The notes beneath the pieces were generated by a model that searched no databases, had not been told where the DNA came from, and saw only the letters and a program-made list of their open reading frames with translations. This document shows positions 33,039 to 41,793 of a DNA stretch of 54,794 nucleotides, piece by piece. The position numbers were made by a program, and so were the translations under genes. Every line of letters begins with the position of its first letter. The stretch's first letter is position 1. The stretch comes from Woeseiaceae bacterium (lineage in GTDB: Bacteria; Pseudomonadota; Gammaproteobacteria; Steroidobacterales; Woeseiaceae), in NCBI GenBank assembly GCA_024640365.1, contig JAHEFE010000017.1, positions 1-54,794 on the forward strand. The letters are read 5' to 3'.

Positions 33039-33524
33039 ATGAGTTCGGAAAATCGGTTGCAGCCGGCCAGTCACGAGGATCTTGTTGAGCTGATGACCTG
33101 GTTTCCGGACGCCGCTGCAACGTCGCTTTGGGGTGGGCCGAAGTTTCGCTATCCATTCGATGAATCATCTTTTATTGAAGATTGTAGATATACAGAGCTG
33201 GCAAGTTATTGTCTGAAGGATAGGGAAAATACAACCATTGCATTTGGCCAGTACAATGAGCGTTATGGGCGAATCCACCTGGCTCGTCTGGTGGTGGCAG
33301 GTGACAGGCGTGGTCAGGGTTTGGGGGCAGAGTTCATTGCAAAGTTGATGATCAAAGCCTCGGCTGAAATGCCGCACCAGCAGTATTCGTTATTTGTTTA
33401 TCGCCACAACGCACCGGCCTACGCCTGCTATTACAAACTCGGATTTCGGAGCACAGATTATCCGCAAGGGGCCCCGCTTGCTGACGTTTGTTATTATATG
33501 ACGCGGGACGTGGATCATTCTTAA
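33039..33524 (+). CDS. GNAT family N-acetyltransferase
   Basis: A 161-residue GNAT. Acetyl-CoA loop: LVVAGDRRGQGLGAEFIAKL; C-terminal motif APAYACYYKLGFRSTDYP. The start LQPASHEDLVELMTWFPDAAATSLWGGPKF resembles the AAC(6')-like or PhnO-like group with a Trp-Gly near the active site. The ATG at 33039 has GGGAG (33029-33033); the longer frame from 32865 would read through the terminator and is rejected. Substrate unknown. Confidence 0.9.
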   Translation: MSSENRLQPASHEDLVELMTWFPDAAATSLWGGPKFRYPFDESSFIEDCRYTELASYCLKDRENTTIAFGQYNERYGRIHLARLVVAGDRRGQGLGAEFIAKLMIKASAEMPHQQYSLFVYRHNAPAYACYYKLGFRSTDYPQGAPLADVCYYMTRDVDHS

Positions 33525-33536
33525 CAGGAGCATTAA

Positions 33537-33911
33537 ATGCACAAAAGTCGCCTGGCAGGATTTATTATTGATTGCGAAACAGATGACCTGAAGTCTGCAG
33601 GTCGTTTCTGGAGCGAAGCTCTTGGCATGACGAGCCGGCCTGAACCTGGTAGTGGCAAATACATGATTCTCGATTCCGGCGAAGAAAATCCGTACGTCGA
33701 AGTGCAGAAAGTAGCGCACCCTAGTCGCGTGCATCTCGATATTGAAAGTGACGACATTGAAGCGGAAGTGGCAAGGCTGGAAAAGCTGGGTGCGCGACGC
33801 ATTGGGGTTATTAAGAACTGGTGCGTGATGGAGGCTCCTACCGGCCAGCGCTTTTGTGTGGTTCCAGCGGAACGTCCCGGCTTTGCGGCCAAAGCCAATC
33901 AGTGGGACTAG
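33537..33911 (+). CDS. VOC family protein, glyoxalase-like
   Basis: A 124-residue VOC domain. Starts SRLAGFIIDCETDDLKSAGRFWSEALGM; contains HPSRVHLDIESDDIEAEVARLEKLGARRI; ends with EAPTGQRFCVVPAE. This matches the Glyoxalase_6 type, often of unknown substrate. ACAGGAG (33523-33529) supports the ATG. It converges with uup: the two TAG stops share a CTAG and overlap by 4 bases, with no terminator between. Follows the GNAT gene by 12 bases. Confidence 0.9.
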   Translation: MHKSRLAGFIIDCETDDLKSAGRFWSEALGMTSRPEPGSGKYMILDSGEENPYVEVQKVAHPSRVHLDIESDDIEAEVARLEKLGARRIGVIKNWCVMEAPTGQRFCVVPAERPGFAAKANQWD

Positions 33912-35833
33912 CGCTCAGTCTTGTCGGACGATAACTGCTGCTGTAAATCTTCAAGTTCAGTCCAGCGCTGCAGAGATTGTTCGAGCCCTTTTTGCGCATC
34001 TGCCAATTGCTCCAGGACAACCCTGGTTTCATCGTGCGGTCGAGCATAGAACTCGGGCACAGAGATTTTTTGCTCAAAGGCGGAAATTGCTTTTTCCAGT
34101 GACTCGATCGCCTCGGGTAACTGCTCCAGTTCGCGCTGTTCTTTGTAACTCAGCTTGGTTTTCTTCCTGGCGGCTTTGGCTTCCAATTGTTTAGAGCTGG
34201 CTGCCGCCGCGGTGGCTACCTTGGTAGGATCGTCGTGTTCGGCCAGTTGCTTGCCGTGTCTGAGCCAGTCACTGTAGCCCCCCACGTATTCCTGTAAGAC
34301 GCCATCCTCTTCAAACACAAGAGTGCTGGTAACCACGTTATCGAGAAATACGCGGTCGTGGCTGACTACGATGAGCGTACCGTTATATTCAGTCAGACGT
34401 TCTTCGAGAACTTCGAGGGTCTCCATGTCGAGATCGTTGGTAGGCTCGTCGAGCACCAGAACATTGGCGGCGCGCGTAAATAATTTGGCGAGAATGAGTC
34501 GATTCCGCTCACCGCCTGACAATGCGCTGACCGGCATGATTGAGCGTTTCGGACTGAATAGAAACCCCTTCAAATAACCAATTACATGCCGGTCTTTACC
34601 ATTAAGTTTGATGTGTGTACGGCCTTCGGACACGTTATCCGCAACAGACCTGTCGAGATCCAGTGCCTGTCGCAATTGATCGAAGTAGCCTAGCTCAATA
34701 TTGGTGCCGTGCTTGATAGTGCCTTCCTGCGGCTCGATTTCACCGAGCAGCAGGCGCAACAAGGTTGTCTTGCCTACGCCGTTGTTACCGAGCAGGCCAA
34801 TGCGGTCGCCGCGCATGATCTTTGTGGAGAAATTGCGGATCAGCGGTTGTCCTTCATACGCAAAGGAGACATTTTTCGCCTGTATTACTTTGCGGCCAGA
34901 CTGCTCGGATTCCTCAATATACATACGCGCATTCGGATCGCGAGAGAGGCGTTTGGCGCGTTCGGAGCGCATCGCTACCAGTGCGCGTGCGCGACCTTCA
35001 TTGCGAGTTCTGCGAGCTTTGATTCCCTGTCGGATCCAGTTTTCTTCCTGCGCGAGTTTCTTGTCGAAGAGCGCGTTTTCTCGTGCTTCGTCATCCAATG
35101 CTTTTTCTTTGCGACGCAAATAGTTTTGGAATGTGCCGGGCCAACTAATGAGTCTGCCGCGATCAATTTCAACAATCCGCGTTGCGAGGCGGTCGAGAAA
35201 AGCCCGGTCATGGGTGATGAACAAAACGGCACCTTGAAAGGAACGAACCACACTTTCCAGCCAGCTAATTGTGGCTAGATCCAGATGATTCGTGGGCTCA
35301 TCGAGCAACAGCAGGTCGGGTTTACGAACCAGTGCTCGTGCGAGCGCCACTCTTCGCCGCCATCCGCCTGAGAGGTCTCCAAGTTTACGATTTCGGGGCA
35401 GGCTCAATTCCGTCATGGTTTTTTCGACACGTTGTTCAATGTGCCAGCCATCACTAACATCGATTTTTCGATGAAGATCCTCGAGATCCTTTAAGCCCTG
35501 AGCATCAAGTTTCGTTTGTGACCTTTCGTTGTATTCATCGAGCAGACGCTGCGTCGCTACCAGGCCGGCGGTGACGTATTCTTCCACTGTTTGTTCCAGT
35601 TCAGTGGGCAAGGTCTGCGATAGCTGGCTTACGATCATCTGCGATTTGAAAATGATCTCACCGTGATCTGCGTGGATTTCTCCACTAATCAATTTCAGCG
35701 TCGTTGATTTACCGGCGCCATTGCGCCCGATAAGGCATACACGCTCACCTGGCTCCAGAGCGAACTCCGCATTGCGCAGGATCAGCTGATCGCCAAATTC
35801 CAACGAGATATTTTCAAAACGAACGAGTGACAT
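33908..35833 (-). CDS. uup: ABC-F family ATPase Uup
   Basis: A 641-residue soluble twin-ATPase of the ABC-F family, linked to ribosome rescue and to precise excision of transposons. Walker A motifs are GRNGAGKST and GNNGVGKTT, signatures LSGGWRRR and LSGGERNR, Walker B LLLLDEPTNHLD and VLVLDEPTNDLD. The arm between the two halves and a C-terminal coiled coil (about 560-640) fit Uup rather than EttA. The ATG at 35833 gives MSLVRFENISLEFGDQ; the open frame extends 27 codons further with no support. Divergent from slyX. Confidence 0.95.
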   Translation of the reverse strand: MSLVRFENISLEFGDQLILRNAEFALEPGERVCLIGRNGAGKSTTLKLISGEIHADHGEIIFKSQMIVSQLSQTLPTELEQTVEEYVTAGLVATQRLLDEYNERSQTKLDAQGLKDLEDLHRKIDVSDGWHIEQRVEKTMTELSLPRNRKLGDLSGGWRRRVALARALVRKPDLLLLDEPTNHLDLATISWLESVVRSFQGAVLFITHDRAFLDRLATRIVEIDRGRLISWPGTFQNYLRRKEKALDDEARENALFDKKLAQEENWIRQGIKARRTRNEGRARALVAMRSERAKRLSRDPNARMYIEESEQSGRKVIQAKNVSFAYEGQPLIRNFSTKIMRGDRIGLLGNNGVGKTTLLRLLLGEIEPQEGTIKHGTNIELGYFDQLRQALDLDRSVADNVSEGRTHIKLNGKDRHVIGYLKGFLFSPKRSIMPVSALSGGERNRLILAKLFTRAANVLVLDEPTNDLDMETLEVLEERLTEYNGTLIVVSHDRVFLDNVVTSTLVFEEDGVLQEYVGGYSDWLRHGKQLAEHDDPTKVATAAAASSKQLEAKAARKKTKLSYKEQRELEQLPEAIESLEKAISAFEQKISVPEFYARPHDETRVVLEQLADAQKGLEQSLQRWTELEDLQQQLSSDKTER

Positions 35834-35968
35834 AAGTACAGAAGTAGCCGATAGGGTGGCAAGGATACACTTAGCCGGCCTGTTGTGTTGCCAGAATTGT
35901 GTATGGGGTTGCACTAGAATAAGGTTGGTGGGCTAGATCAGGCCAACAATGCAAAGCAGGGGAATGCA

Positions 35969-36175
35969 GTGAGCGACAAACGTCTCGTTGAGATAGAAAC
36001 CAAGCTGGCCCACCAGGAGCTGACCATCCACGAGCTTAATGAAGTGGTGACCGAGCAGAATCTGCGTATTACAAAACTTGAGGAGCTCTGCCGGGCATTG
36101 GTCGGGCGTCTAAAATCCTTGGCAAACGCCGAGCCTGCAGAGCAACCGCGGGACGAACGTCCCCCACACTATTGA
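35969..36175 (+). CDS. slyX: SlyX protein
   Basis: A 68-residue coiled-coil protein, normal SlyX length. Heptads run through VEIETKLAHQELTIHELNEVVTEQNLRITKLEELCRALVGRL, and the tail ends in DERPPHY, the SlyX hallmark. Function is unclear; it was found by SlyD-linked genetics in enterobacteria. The start is a GTG at 35969 after GGGG (35960-35963). A 6-bp hairpin (36189-36206) follows. Confidence 0.94.
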   Translation: MSDKRLVEIETKLAHQELTIHELNEVVTEQNLRITKLEELCRALVGRLKSLANAEPAEQPRDERPPHY

Positions 36176-36188
36176 TAGGACCGTATGG

Positions 36189-36206
36189 GTGGCGGTCTGT
36201 CGCCAC
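36189..36206 (+). terminator. Short hairpin after slyX
   Basis: GTGGCG - GTCTGT - CGCCAC, a 6-bp stem without a T-run, between slyX and the large membrane-protein gene. It may partly separate the two transcripts. Confidence 0.3.
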
Positions 36207-36261
36207 GCCGGCCAGAGTCGCAATTAACGATGCTCGATCTGTATCAGCTTCGGAGGTAAGT

Positions 36262-39200
36262 ATGTCAATCGCCAAACGTTATTTTGTGTTTTTGCTCTTA
36301 TTGGCTTTAACCGGAGCCGCGTATGCTCAGAAACCCTACGTGCCTGACGAATTAAAACCATGGGCGCAATGGGTGCTAAAGGATCGTGAATACATTGATT
36401 GCCCATTTTTCTTTGATCGGTCCGCGAGCGGGGAAAAGGACTTCTTATGTGCCTGGCCTGGCACCTTGCAGTTGGACGTCACGGCGAGTGGTGCCAGGTT
36501 TCAGCAGACGTGGACAGTCACGGCAGACAAGCAATGGGTTCCATTGCCCGGCGACCTGACCTATTGGCCTGAACAAGTGTCCGTTGGCGGGCGCACAGCG
36601 GCTGTTGTCGCACGTGGCTCAACCCCCTCCGTTTTTCTTGAGCCGGGGCGCTACAACATCACAGGACGGTTCCAATGGAACAAAAGGCCTGGTGAGCTCA
36701 CGGTTCCAGCTGCAAGCGGCTTGCTGGAGCTCTTAATAAACGGTAAGCCGGTTGACCGCCCCGAGCGCAACGGAAATGCGGTCTGGTTTGGCGAGCGCCA
36801 ACGCGAGGAAAAAAAGGATAATGCGGTGCAGGCCAGCGTTTATCGACTGGTGCAGGACGGCATTCCAACACGCCTTACTACGCGCATGGAATTGAAGATT
36901 TCGGGGGCCGTACGCGAGGAGCTATTTGGTCCCGCGTTGCCTGAGGGTTTTTCGCCGCTGGCATTGTCCAGTCAGCTCCCCGCTCGACTGGAGGCGGATG
37001 GTCAGCTGCGCGTTCAGGTTCGTCCGGGCAACTGGACCATTTTGCTCGACGCGAGGGCTTTGAACACGCTCGACGATCTGGCTTTGCGCCAGCCGCTCAG
37101 CAATTTGCCCGGGTCCGAGGTCTGGAGTTATCGCGCTGATGATCAGTTGCGTATCGCGGTACCAGATGGTCTTGAACCGGTTGACCCGGGCCAGGTCAAT
37201 GTGCCCGGCGAGTGGCAGCAATTGCCGGCCTTTCGTATACAGGCAGGACAGGCACTGCGGCTCGCTGAGCGTAGCCGCGGCGATACAGTTACGGACAACC
37301 AGTTAACGCTCAGCCGACAGCTCTGGCTTGATTTCGACGGCGCCGGCTTTACCTTCGCCGACAAATTATGGGGAACCATGCGCAGCGGCTGGCGTTTGGA
37401 CATGAGCGCGCCATTCAAATTACTAAGTGCAAACAGCGACGGGCAGGACCTGCTGGTGACAGAGGGTCGTGCGGATGGCGAGGTTGGCGTGGAACTGCGC
37501 AATGCAAACCTGTCGCTGCAGGCCCTGGGTCGTAGTGACACTCGTTCATCAATGCCGGCTTCCGGTTGGTTGTCCCGATTCGATCAGGTGAGCATGCAAT
37601 TAATGCTGCCGCCTGGACATAAGCTGTTCGCTGCCATCGGTGCCGATCGCGCACCGGCCGCCTGGATCAATCGCTGGCAATTGCTCGATTTCTTCCTGTT
37701 GCTGATCGTGACGATAGCAGCGCACCGCCTGTTCGGGTTGCCGATCGCGGCGCTCGCTTTTCTAACCCTGACTTTAAGTCTGCATGAGCCTGGGGCACCA
37801 ACATGGAGTTGGTTGAATTTACTGGCGGCCGTTGCCTTGGTTCGGGTGGCACCCGCCGGTCGATTGGTTCGCACTTTGCAGGTTTACAGGGCCACCAGTC
37901 TGATCTTTCTGGTCATATTTTTAGTGCCATTCCTGGTCGGGCAAATACGTGTCGGGCTTTACCCGCAGCTTGAGCAGCAAGACTACGTACAACCGTTAGA
38001 ATTGATGGAGCAAGCGCAGTATGAGCAAGGAATGGCGAAGGATTCCGCGGTACGTTCCCTAGTGGCAACGCCGGCTGCGGAACGCGCACGAATTGAGGAA
38101 GTGCTCGTTTATGCCGATAAACCGGTGACATTTGAACGCTATGCGCCAAACGCTATCGTACAGGCTGGGGTGGGTCGCCCGTCATGGAGCTGGAATAGCT
38201 ATCAGTTGGAATGGGGCGGTCCGGTCGATCCGCAAAGAACGCTGAATCTTGTTATTCTGCCGCGTTGGCTGGTAACTATATTGCGTTTTACGATGGTGCT
38301 GCTCTTGCTGACTTTCGTCGCCCGGTTTATCGTCGAGGTTCTTGATCGTGATTGGCCGTTGCCGGGTTTGCCCGGAAAGCCCCGAAAAGCGACTGCCGCT
38401 AAGGCGAGCGCGATACTTGTTGCCGCTTTGGTTTTGGTTGGGGGAGTAGGTAGCCCCCTGTCAGCCCATGCAGAAACACCACCCAACGATATCTTGCAGG
38501 AATTGCAAAACCGGCTGACTTCGCCGCCGGACTGTGCACCACGTTGTGCCGAAATTGTTACGGCACAAATCTCTGTAACCAGTACCGACTTGTCGCTGTC
38601 TATGACCGTGCATGCATTGGAGAGTGTCGCCATACCGCTTCCTGGTTCGCAACAAGGCTGGCGGCCGGAGCAGGTAACAGTCGATGGGGATCCAGCTCCC
38701 GCCGTTTATCGAGACGATAGTGGTCAGCTCTGGATACTGGCAAGCAAAGGCCAACGGCGCATCCAACTTAAGGGGCGTTTGCCACTTATAGATAGTCTGG
38801 AGGTGCCGTTTCCGTCACCGCCACGTGCGGTCGAGGTTACGTCCGCGGGCTGGAGTGTGGCCGGAGTTAGCGAGCGACGACTTGTTTCGGGATCACTGCA
38901 GTTGTCCCGGTTGCAATCAAAGAAGACCGGTGATGACGCGCAAAGCTGGGCGACGAACAGATTTCCAGCATTTGTTCGGGTCAAACGAACGGTTCTATTC
39001 GGGCTGGATTGGGAGGTCAGGACGACCGTAGAAAGAGTTGCTCCGGTCGCTGGTGCGATCTCGCTGGAAATCCCGCTGCTTGATGGCGAGTCAGTCATAA
39101 GCGACGCTTTTGATGTCAAAGATGGCCGCATTAAGGTGGACATTGGGACAGGTCAATCTTTCAACGGCTGGCGTTCGGTCTTGCCGCGGACATCGCCGCT

Positions 39201-40347
39201 GCGATTGGCTGCGGCGGATAGTGACAGCCCATGGTCCGAGACTTGGGAGTTTCGGGTCAGCGAAACCTGGCATGCCGAGTTTGAAGGTCTGCCTGCCAGC
39301 GCGATAGCGAATAGGGCTGGTTACTACACAGTGTTTCATCCGCGTCCTGGTGAGGTCTTGCAGGTGACGACAAATCGCCCCGCAGCTAGCGATGGTGCAA
39401 CATTGGCGTTCGACGATGTGGCGCTGCGCACGGACATCGGCGCGCACTCGCGCAATTCGACGGTCAGTCTTAACTATCGTAGTACGCGCGGCACTCAGCA
39501 GCTTTTGCAATTGCCTCAGGGCGGCGAAGTTCAAAACGTGTTGATTGATGGCCGTAACGAACCGCTGCGATCGGATAATGGTGCGCTCAACTTGCCGATA
39601 TTGCCTGGACAACATTTTGTCGAAGTTAACTGGAGTGAATCACGGTCGCTCGCGACCCGCGAAGAGACGCCCGTCATTGATCTTGGGGCGGCCGCGGGCA
39701 ACATCAAAATGACACTGCAAATGCCGGCTAATCGTTGGGTGTTGGCAACAGGAGGCCCGCGCCTGGGACCCGCGGTGCTGTATTGGGCCGAGCTTGTCGC
39801 ACTCATGTTATTTGCGGCGATACTCGGACGCACCAGTATTACGCCGCTCAAAACCTGGCACTGGTTGTTGTTGGGTCTTGGCTTCAGCACATTTTCCTGG
39901 TCAGCGTTGATAACGGTCGTCGTTTGGCTGCTCGTTTTGGGTTGGCGTCGTACCTGGTCTGCGAAAGTAGGTCCGTGGCAATTCGACCTAGTGCAGTTGG
40001 TCATCGCGGCGCTGACAGTTGCGGCGATGCTGGCCCTCGTCAGCAGTATGCCGCTTGGACTGCTGGGCACGCCCGACATGCACATTGCCGGGAACGGCTC
40101 TTACGGTAATTACCTGCAATGGTTTGCTGATCGCAGCGTTTCCGTGCTACCGCAAGCCCATGTGCTGTCATTACCTCTGTGGATTTATAAAGCATTGATT
40201 CTGGCGTGGGCTATATGGGTTAGCCTGGCGCTGGTTCGTTGGCTGCCGTGGGGCTGGGAGTGTGTCAACAACGAGGGTCTGTGGCGAGAACGACAGCCAT
40301 TGTCGTTCAAATCGAAGGGGCCGGGTAAAGGGAAGGCGACTGATTAA
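36262..40347 (+). CDS. Very large two-module membrane protein of unknown function
   Basis: A 1361-residue protein I cannot assign. It starts with a clear signal peptide (AYA|Q cleavage after residue 22) and has a strong GGAGG (36252-36256). Module 1: a beta-rich, probably periplasmic region (about 23-470), then a four-helix bundle (474-565), a periplasmic stretch, and a helix at 672-695. Module 2 opens with a signal-peptide-like segment (714-737, ending SAHA|E), then a second beta-rich region (738 to about 1165) and a C-terminal helix bundle (1172-1333). The modules share VPLPG...W.PEQVSVGG (93-110) and IPLPG...W.PEQVTVDG (791-809), so the protein looks like an ancient duplication or fusion. 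Paired cysteines near each module start (47/63 and 758/762) suggest disulfides. Confidence 0.85.
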   Translation: MSIAKRYFVFLLLLALTGAAYAQKPYVPDELKPWAQWVLKDREYIDCPFFFDRSASGEKDFLCAWPGTLQLDVTASGARFQQTWTVTADKQWVPLPGDLTYWPEQVSVGGRTAAVVARGSTPSVFLEPGRYNITGRFQWNKRPGELTVPAASGLLELLINGKPVDRPERNGNAVWFGERQREEKKDNAVQASVYRLVQDGIPTRLTTRMELKISGAVREELFGPALPEGFSPLALSSQLPARLEADGQLRVQVRPGNWTILLDARALNTLDDLALRQPLSNLPGSEVWSYRADDQLRIAVPDGLEPVDPGQVNVPGEWQQLPAFRIQAGQALRLAERSRGDTVTDNQLTLSRQLWLDFDGAGFTFADKLWGTMRSGWRLDMSAPFKLLSANSDGQDLLVTEGRADGEVGVELRNANLSLQALGRSDTRSSMPASGWLSRFDQVSMQLMLPPGHKLFAAIGADRAPAAWINRWQLLDFFLLLIVTIAAHRLFGLPIAALAFLTLTLSLHEPGAPTWSWLNLLAAVALVRVAPAGRLVRTLQVYRATSLIFLVIFLVPFLVGQIRVGLYPQLEQQDYVQPLELMEQAQYEQGMAKDSAVRSLVATPAAERARIEEVLVYADKPVTFERYAPNAIVQAGVGRPSWSWNSYQLEWGGPVDPQRTLNLVILPRWLVTILRFTMVLLLLTFVARFIVEVLDRDWPLPGLPGKPRKATAAKASAILVAALVLVGGVGSPLSAHAETPPNDILQELQNRLTSPPDCAPRCAEIVTAQISVTSTDLSLSMTVHALESVAIPLPGSQQGWRPEQVTVDGDPAPAVYRDDSGQLWILASKGQRRIQLKGRLPLIDSLEVPFPSPPRAVEVTSAGWSVAGVSERRLVSGSLQLSRLQSKKTGDDAQSWATNRFPAFVRVKRTVLFGLDWEVRTTVERVAPVAGAISLEIPLLDGESVISDAFDVKDGRIKVDIGTGQSFNGWRSVLPRTSPLRLAAADSDSPWSETWEFRVSETWHAEFEGLPASAIANRAGYYTVFHPRPGEVLQVTTNRPAASDGATLAFDDVALRTDIGAHSRNSTVSLNYRSTRGTQQLLQLPQGGEVQNVLIDGRNEPLRSDNGALNLPILPGQHFVEVNWSESRSLATREETPVIDLGAAAGNIKMTLQMPANRWVLATGGPRLGPAVLYWAELVALMLFAAILGRTSITPLKTWHWLLLGLGFSTFSWSALITVVVWLLVLGWRRTWSAKVGPWQFDLVQLVIAALTVAAMLALVSSMPLGLLGTPDMHIAGNGSYGNYLQWFADRSVSVLPQAHVLSLPLWIYKALILAWAIWVSLALVRWLPWGWECVNNEGLWRERQPLSFKSKGPGKGKATD

Positions 40348-40351
40348 CAGT

Positions 40352-40383
40352 GCAGGCGACTTGCCAGGTGGTAAGTCGCCTGC
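40352..40383 (+). terminator. Strong hairpin after the large membrane-protein gene
   Basis: GCAGGCGACTT - 10 bases - AAGTCGCCTGC is a perfect 11-bp stem beginning 4 bases after the stop codon. Only a weak T-rich stretch (GGTTGGTCTTT) follows. It probably stops transcription or protects the 3' end. Confidence 0.6.
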
Positions 40384-40423
40384 GGTTGGTCTTTGACGCC
40401 TCGGCGATACCTTGTTAGCGTCA

Positions 40424-40777
40424 ATGCCCATGTCTGCAATCGATCTAAATCATATGAAGCGCCGCCTGCAGCAAATGCAGGATGACCTTGCTGCAGTAAC
40501 CGCTGCGGCAACTGGCGGCGCGGGCGTTGTGGAGCTGGATCAGTCACGCGTCGGTCGATTGTCACGCATGGACGCGTTGCAGGCTCAAGCAATGTCACTT
40601 GAATCAGGTAGACGACGTGAGTTGTTAAAGCATCGCCTGGCGGCTGCGCTACTGCGTATCGAGAGGGGTGAGTTCGGCGATTGCGTGAATTGCGATGAAC
40701 CGATCGACCCTCGGCGACTCGAGTTTGACCCGTCGACTTTGTGTTGTCTGCAGTGTGCTGATAAAGCAGAGCGATAG
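40424..40777 (+). CDS. DksA/TraR family zinc-finger protein
   Basis: A 117-residue protein with a long N-terminal helical hairpin (about 1-75) and a C-terminal four-cysteine zinc finger, GDCVNCDEPIDPRRLEFDPSTLCCLQCADK. This is the DksA/TraR layout in short form. DksA proteins bind the RNA polymerase secondary channel and act with ppGpp; the acidic pair normally at the coiled-coil tip is not obvious here, so the role may differ. ATGs at 40424 and 40430 are both possible; the ribosome site is weak. Confidence 0.88.
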   Translation: MPMSAIDLNHMKRRLQQMQDDLAAVTAAATGGAGVVELDQSRVGRLSRMDALQAQAMSLESGRRRELLKHRLAAALLRIERGEFGDCVNCDEPIDPRRLEFDPSTLCCLQCADKAER

Positions 40778-40862
40778 CAGGGGTAATTTTTGCTGCTTTG
40801 TTTGCTTTGAAGAAGCGGGCAAGGGAGTATGATGTGGACTTAGTGCTAGCAAGGATACTGGT

Positions 40863-41132
40863 ATGCCTGAAGAAAAATTGAAACGCACAATCCAAAATGT
40901 TCGCCAGGAGCTCAGCAAGACCGGAGAGCTCGATGACGATCTAAAGGATTTGTTGCGCACATTGGATAAAGATATCGATCGTGTTCTCGCGAAAGAGCCC
41001 CTTGATGACGATGACGATGAAACCATGAGCGAACGAGTGGAAAAGATGGCAAGTCGTTTTTCCGCAGAATACCCACGATTGGAAATGTTGTTGCGCGAGG
41101 TTTCAGACACGCTCGGAAAACTGGGCATCTAG
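40863..41132 (+). CDS. DUF4404 family protein
   Basis: An 89-residue, highly acidic helical protein matching DUF4404. It starts LKRTIQNVRQELSKTGELDDDLKDLLRTLDKDIDRVLA, has a run of aspartates (DDDDDE), and ends PRLEMLLREVSDTLGKLGI, the family's signature. Function unknown. AAGGA (40850-40854) supports the ATG. It is followed after 46 bases by the YjdF-like gene. Confidence 0.92.
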   Translation: MPEEKLKRTIQNVRQELSKTGELDDDLKDLLRTLDKDIDRVLAKEPLDDDDDETMSERVEKMASRFSAEYPRLEMLLREVSDTLGKLGI

Positions 41133-41178
41133 ATATTGAACCGACTCAAGTGATTTCTGAATTCGCGGGGAGGTTGCG

Positions 41179-41787
41179 ATGAAAGCGGCGTGGATCGTTA
41201 TTTTTGTCGCTGTGCTGGTCTGGTCTGGCGCGAATCCCAAAGATTACCCAACCTGGATGCTGGAGGTGGCTCCAGCCCTCATTGGCGTAGCCGTTCTTTG
41301 GTACACGCGCAGCAGTTTTGCACTCACGACCCTCACTTACGTACTAATTTTGGTCCACTGTATTATTTTGATGATCGGTGGGCATTACACCTATGCGGAG
41401 GTTCCGCTATTCGACTGGTTGCGAGATATCTTCGATTTACAACGCAATAACTATGACAAGGTCGGTCACTTTGTGCAGGGTTTTGTTCCGGCCATCATCG
41501 CTCGTGAAATCGTGGTGCGTCAGAGTGTTTTCAATAGCACGGCTTGGCGAAATTTTTTCATTGTGTGCTTCTGCCTCGGCTTCAGTGCTTTTTACGAACT
41601 TATCGAATGGGTCGTAGCCATAGCCTCAGAGGAGGCCGCGGAGGCATTCCTGGGTACCCAGGGCTATGCATGGGACACCCAGTCCGATATGGGGTGGGCG
41701 CTTTTTGGTGCCGTTTGTGCGCTGTTAATGCTGGGTCAATATCATGACCGGCAAATGCAGGCAAAAGGATATTTGTCCCAGAGCTGA
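41179..41787 (+). CDS. YjdF family (DUF2238) membrane protein
   Basis: A 202-residue membrane protein with about five or six helices. DUF2238 marks are GGHYTYAEVPLFDWLRD, RNNYDKVGHFVQGFVPAIIAREI, and FYELIEWVVAIASEEAAEAFLGTQGYAWDTQSDM. Conserved His and Asp residues in DKVGHF and WDTQxDM suggest a metal or enzymatic site within the membrane. Function unknown. GGGGAGG (41169-41175) supports the ATG. It converges with the HD-domain gene with only 6 bases between stops. Confidence 0.93.
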   Translation: MKAAWIVIFVAVLVWSGANPKDYPTWMLEVAPALIGVAVLWYTRSSFALTTLTYVLILVHCIILMIGGHYTYAEVPLFDWLRDIFDLQRNNYDKVGHFVQGFVPAIIAREIVVRQSVFNSTAWRNFFIVCFCLGFSAFYELIEWVVAIASEEAAEAFLGTQGYAWDTQSDMGWALFGAVCALLMLGQYHDRQMQAKGYLSQS

Positions 41788-41793
41788 TTGCAC

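Noticed and set aside
108-33911. Integron gene-cassette array
   Set aside because: Gene content and orientation fit, but the spacers lack paired RYYYAAC/GTTRRRY core sites and no integrase gene is present. Many genes (nhaA, corA, upp, metY) are also not typical cassettes.
39531-40085. 184-codon minus-strand frame over the large membrane-protein gene
   Set aside because: Antisense shadow; no ribosome site or domain.
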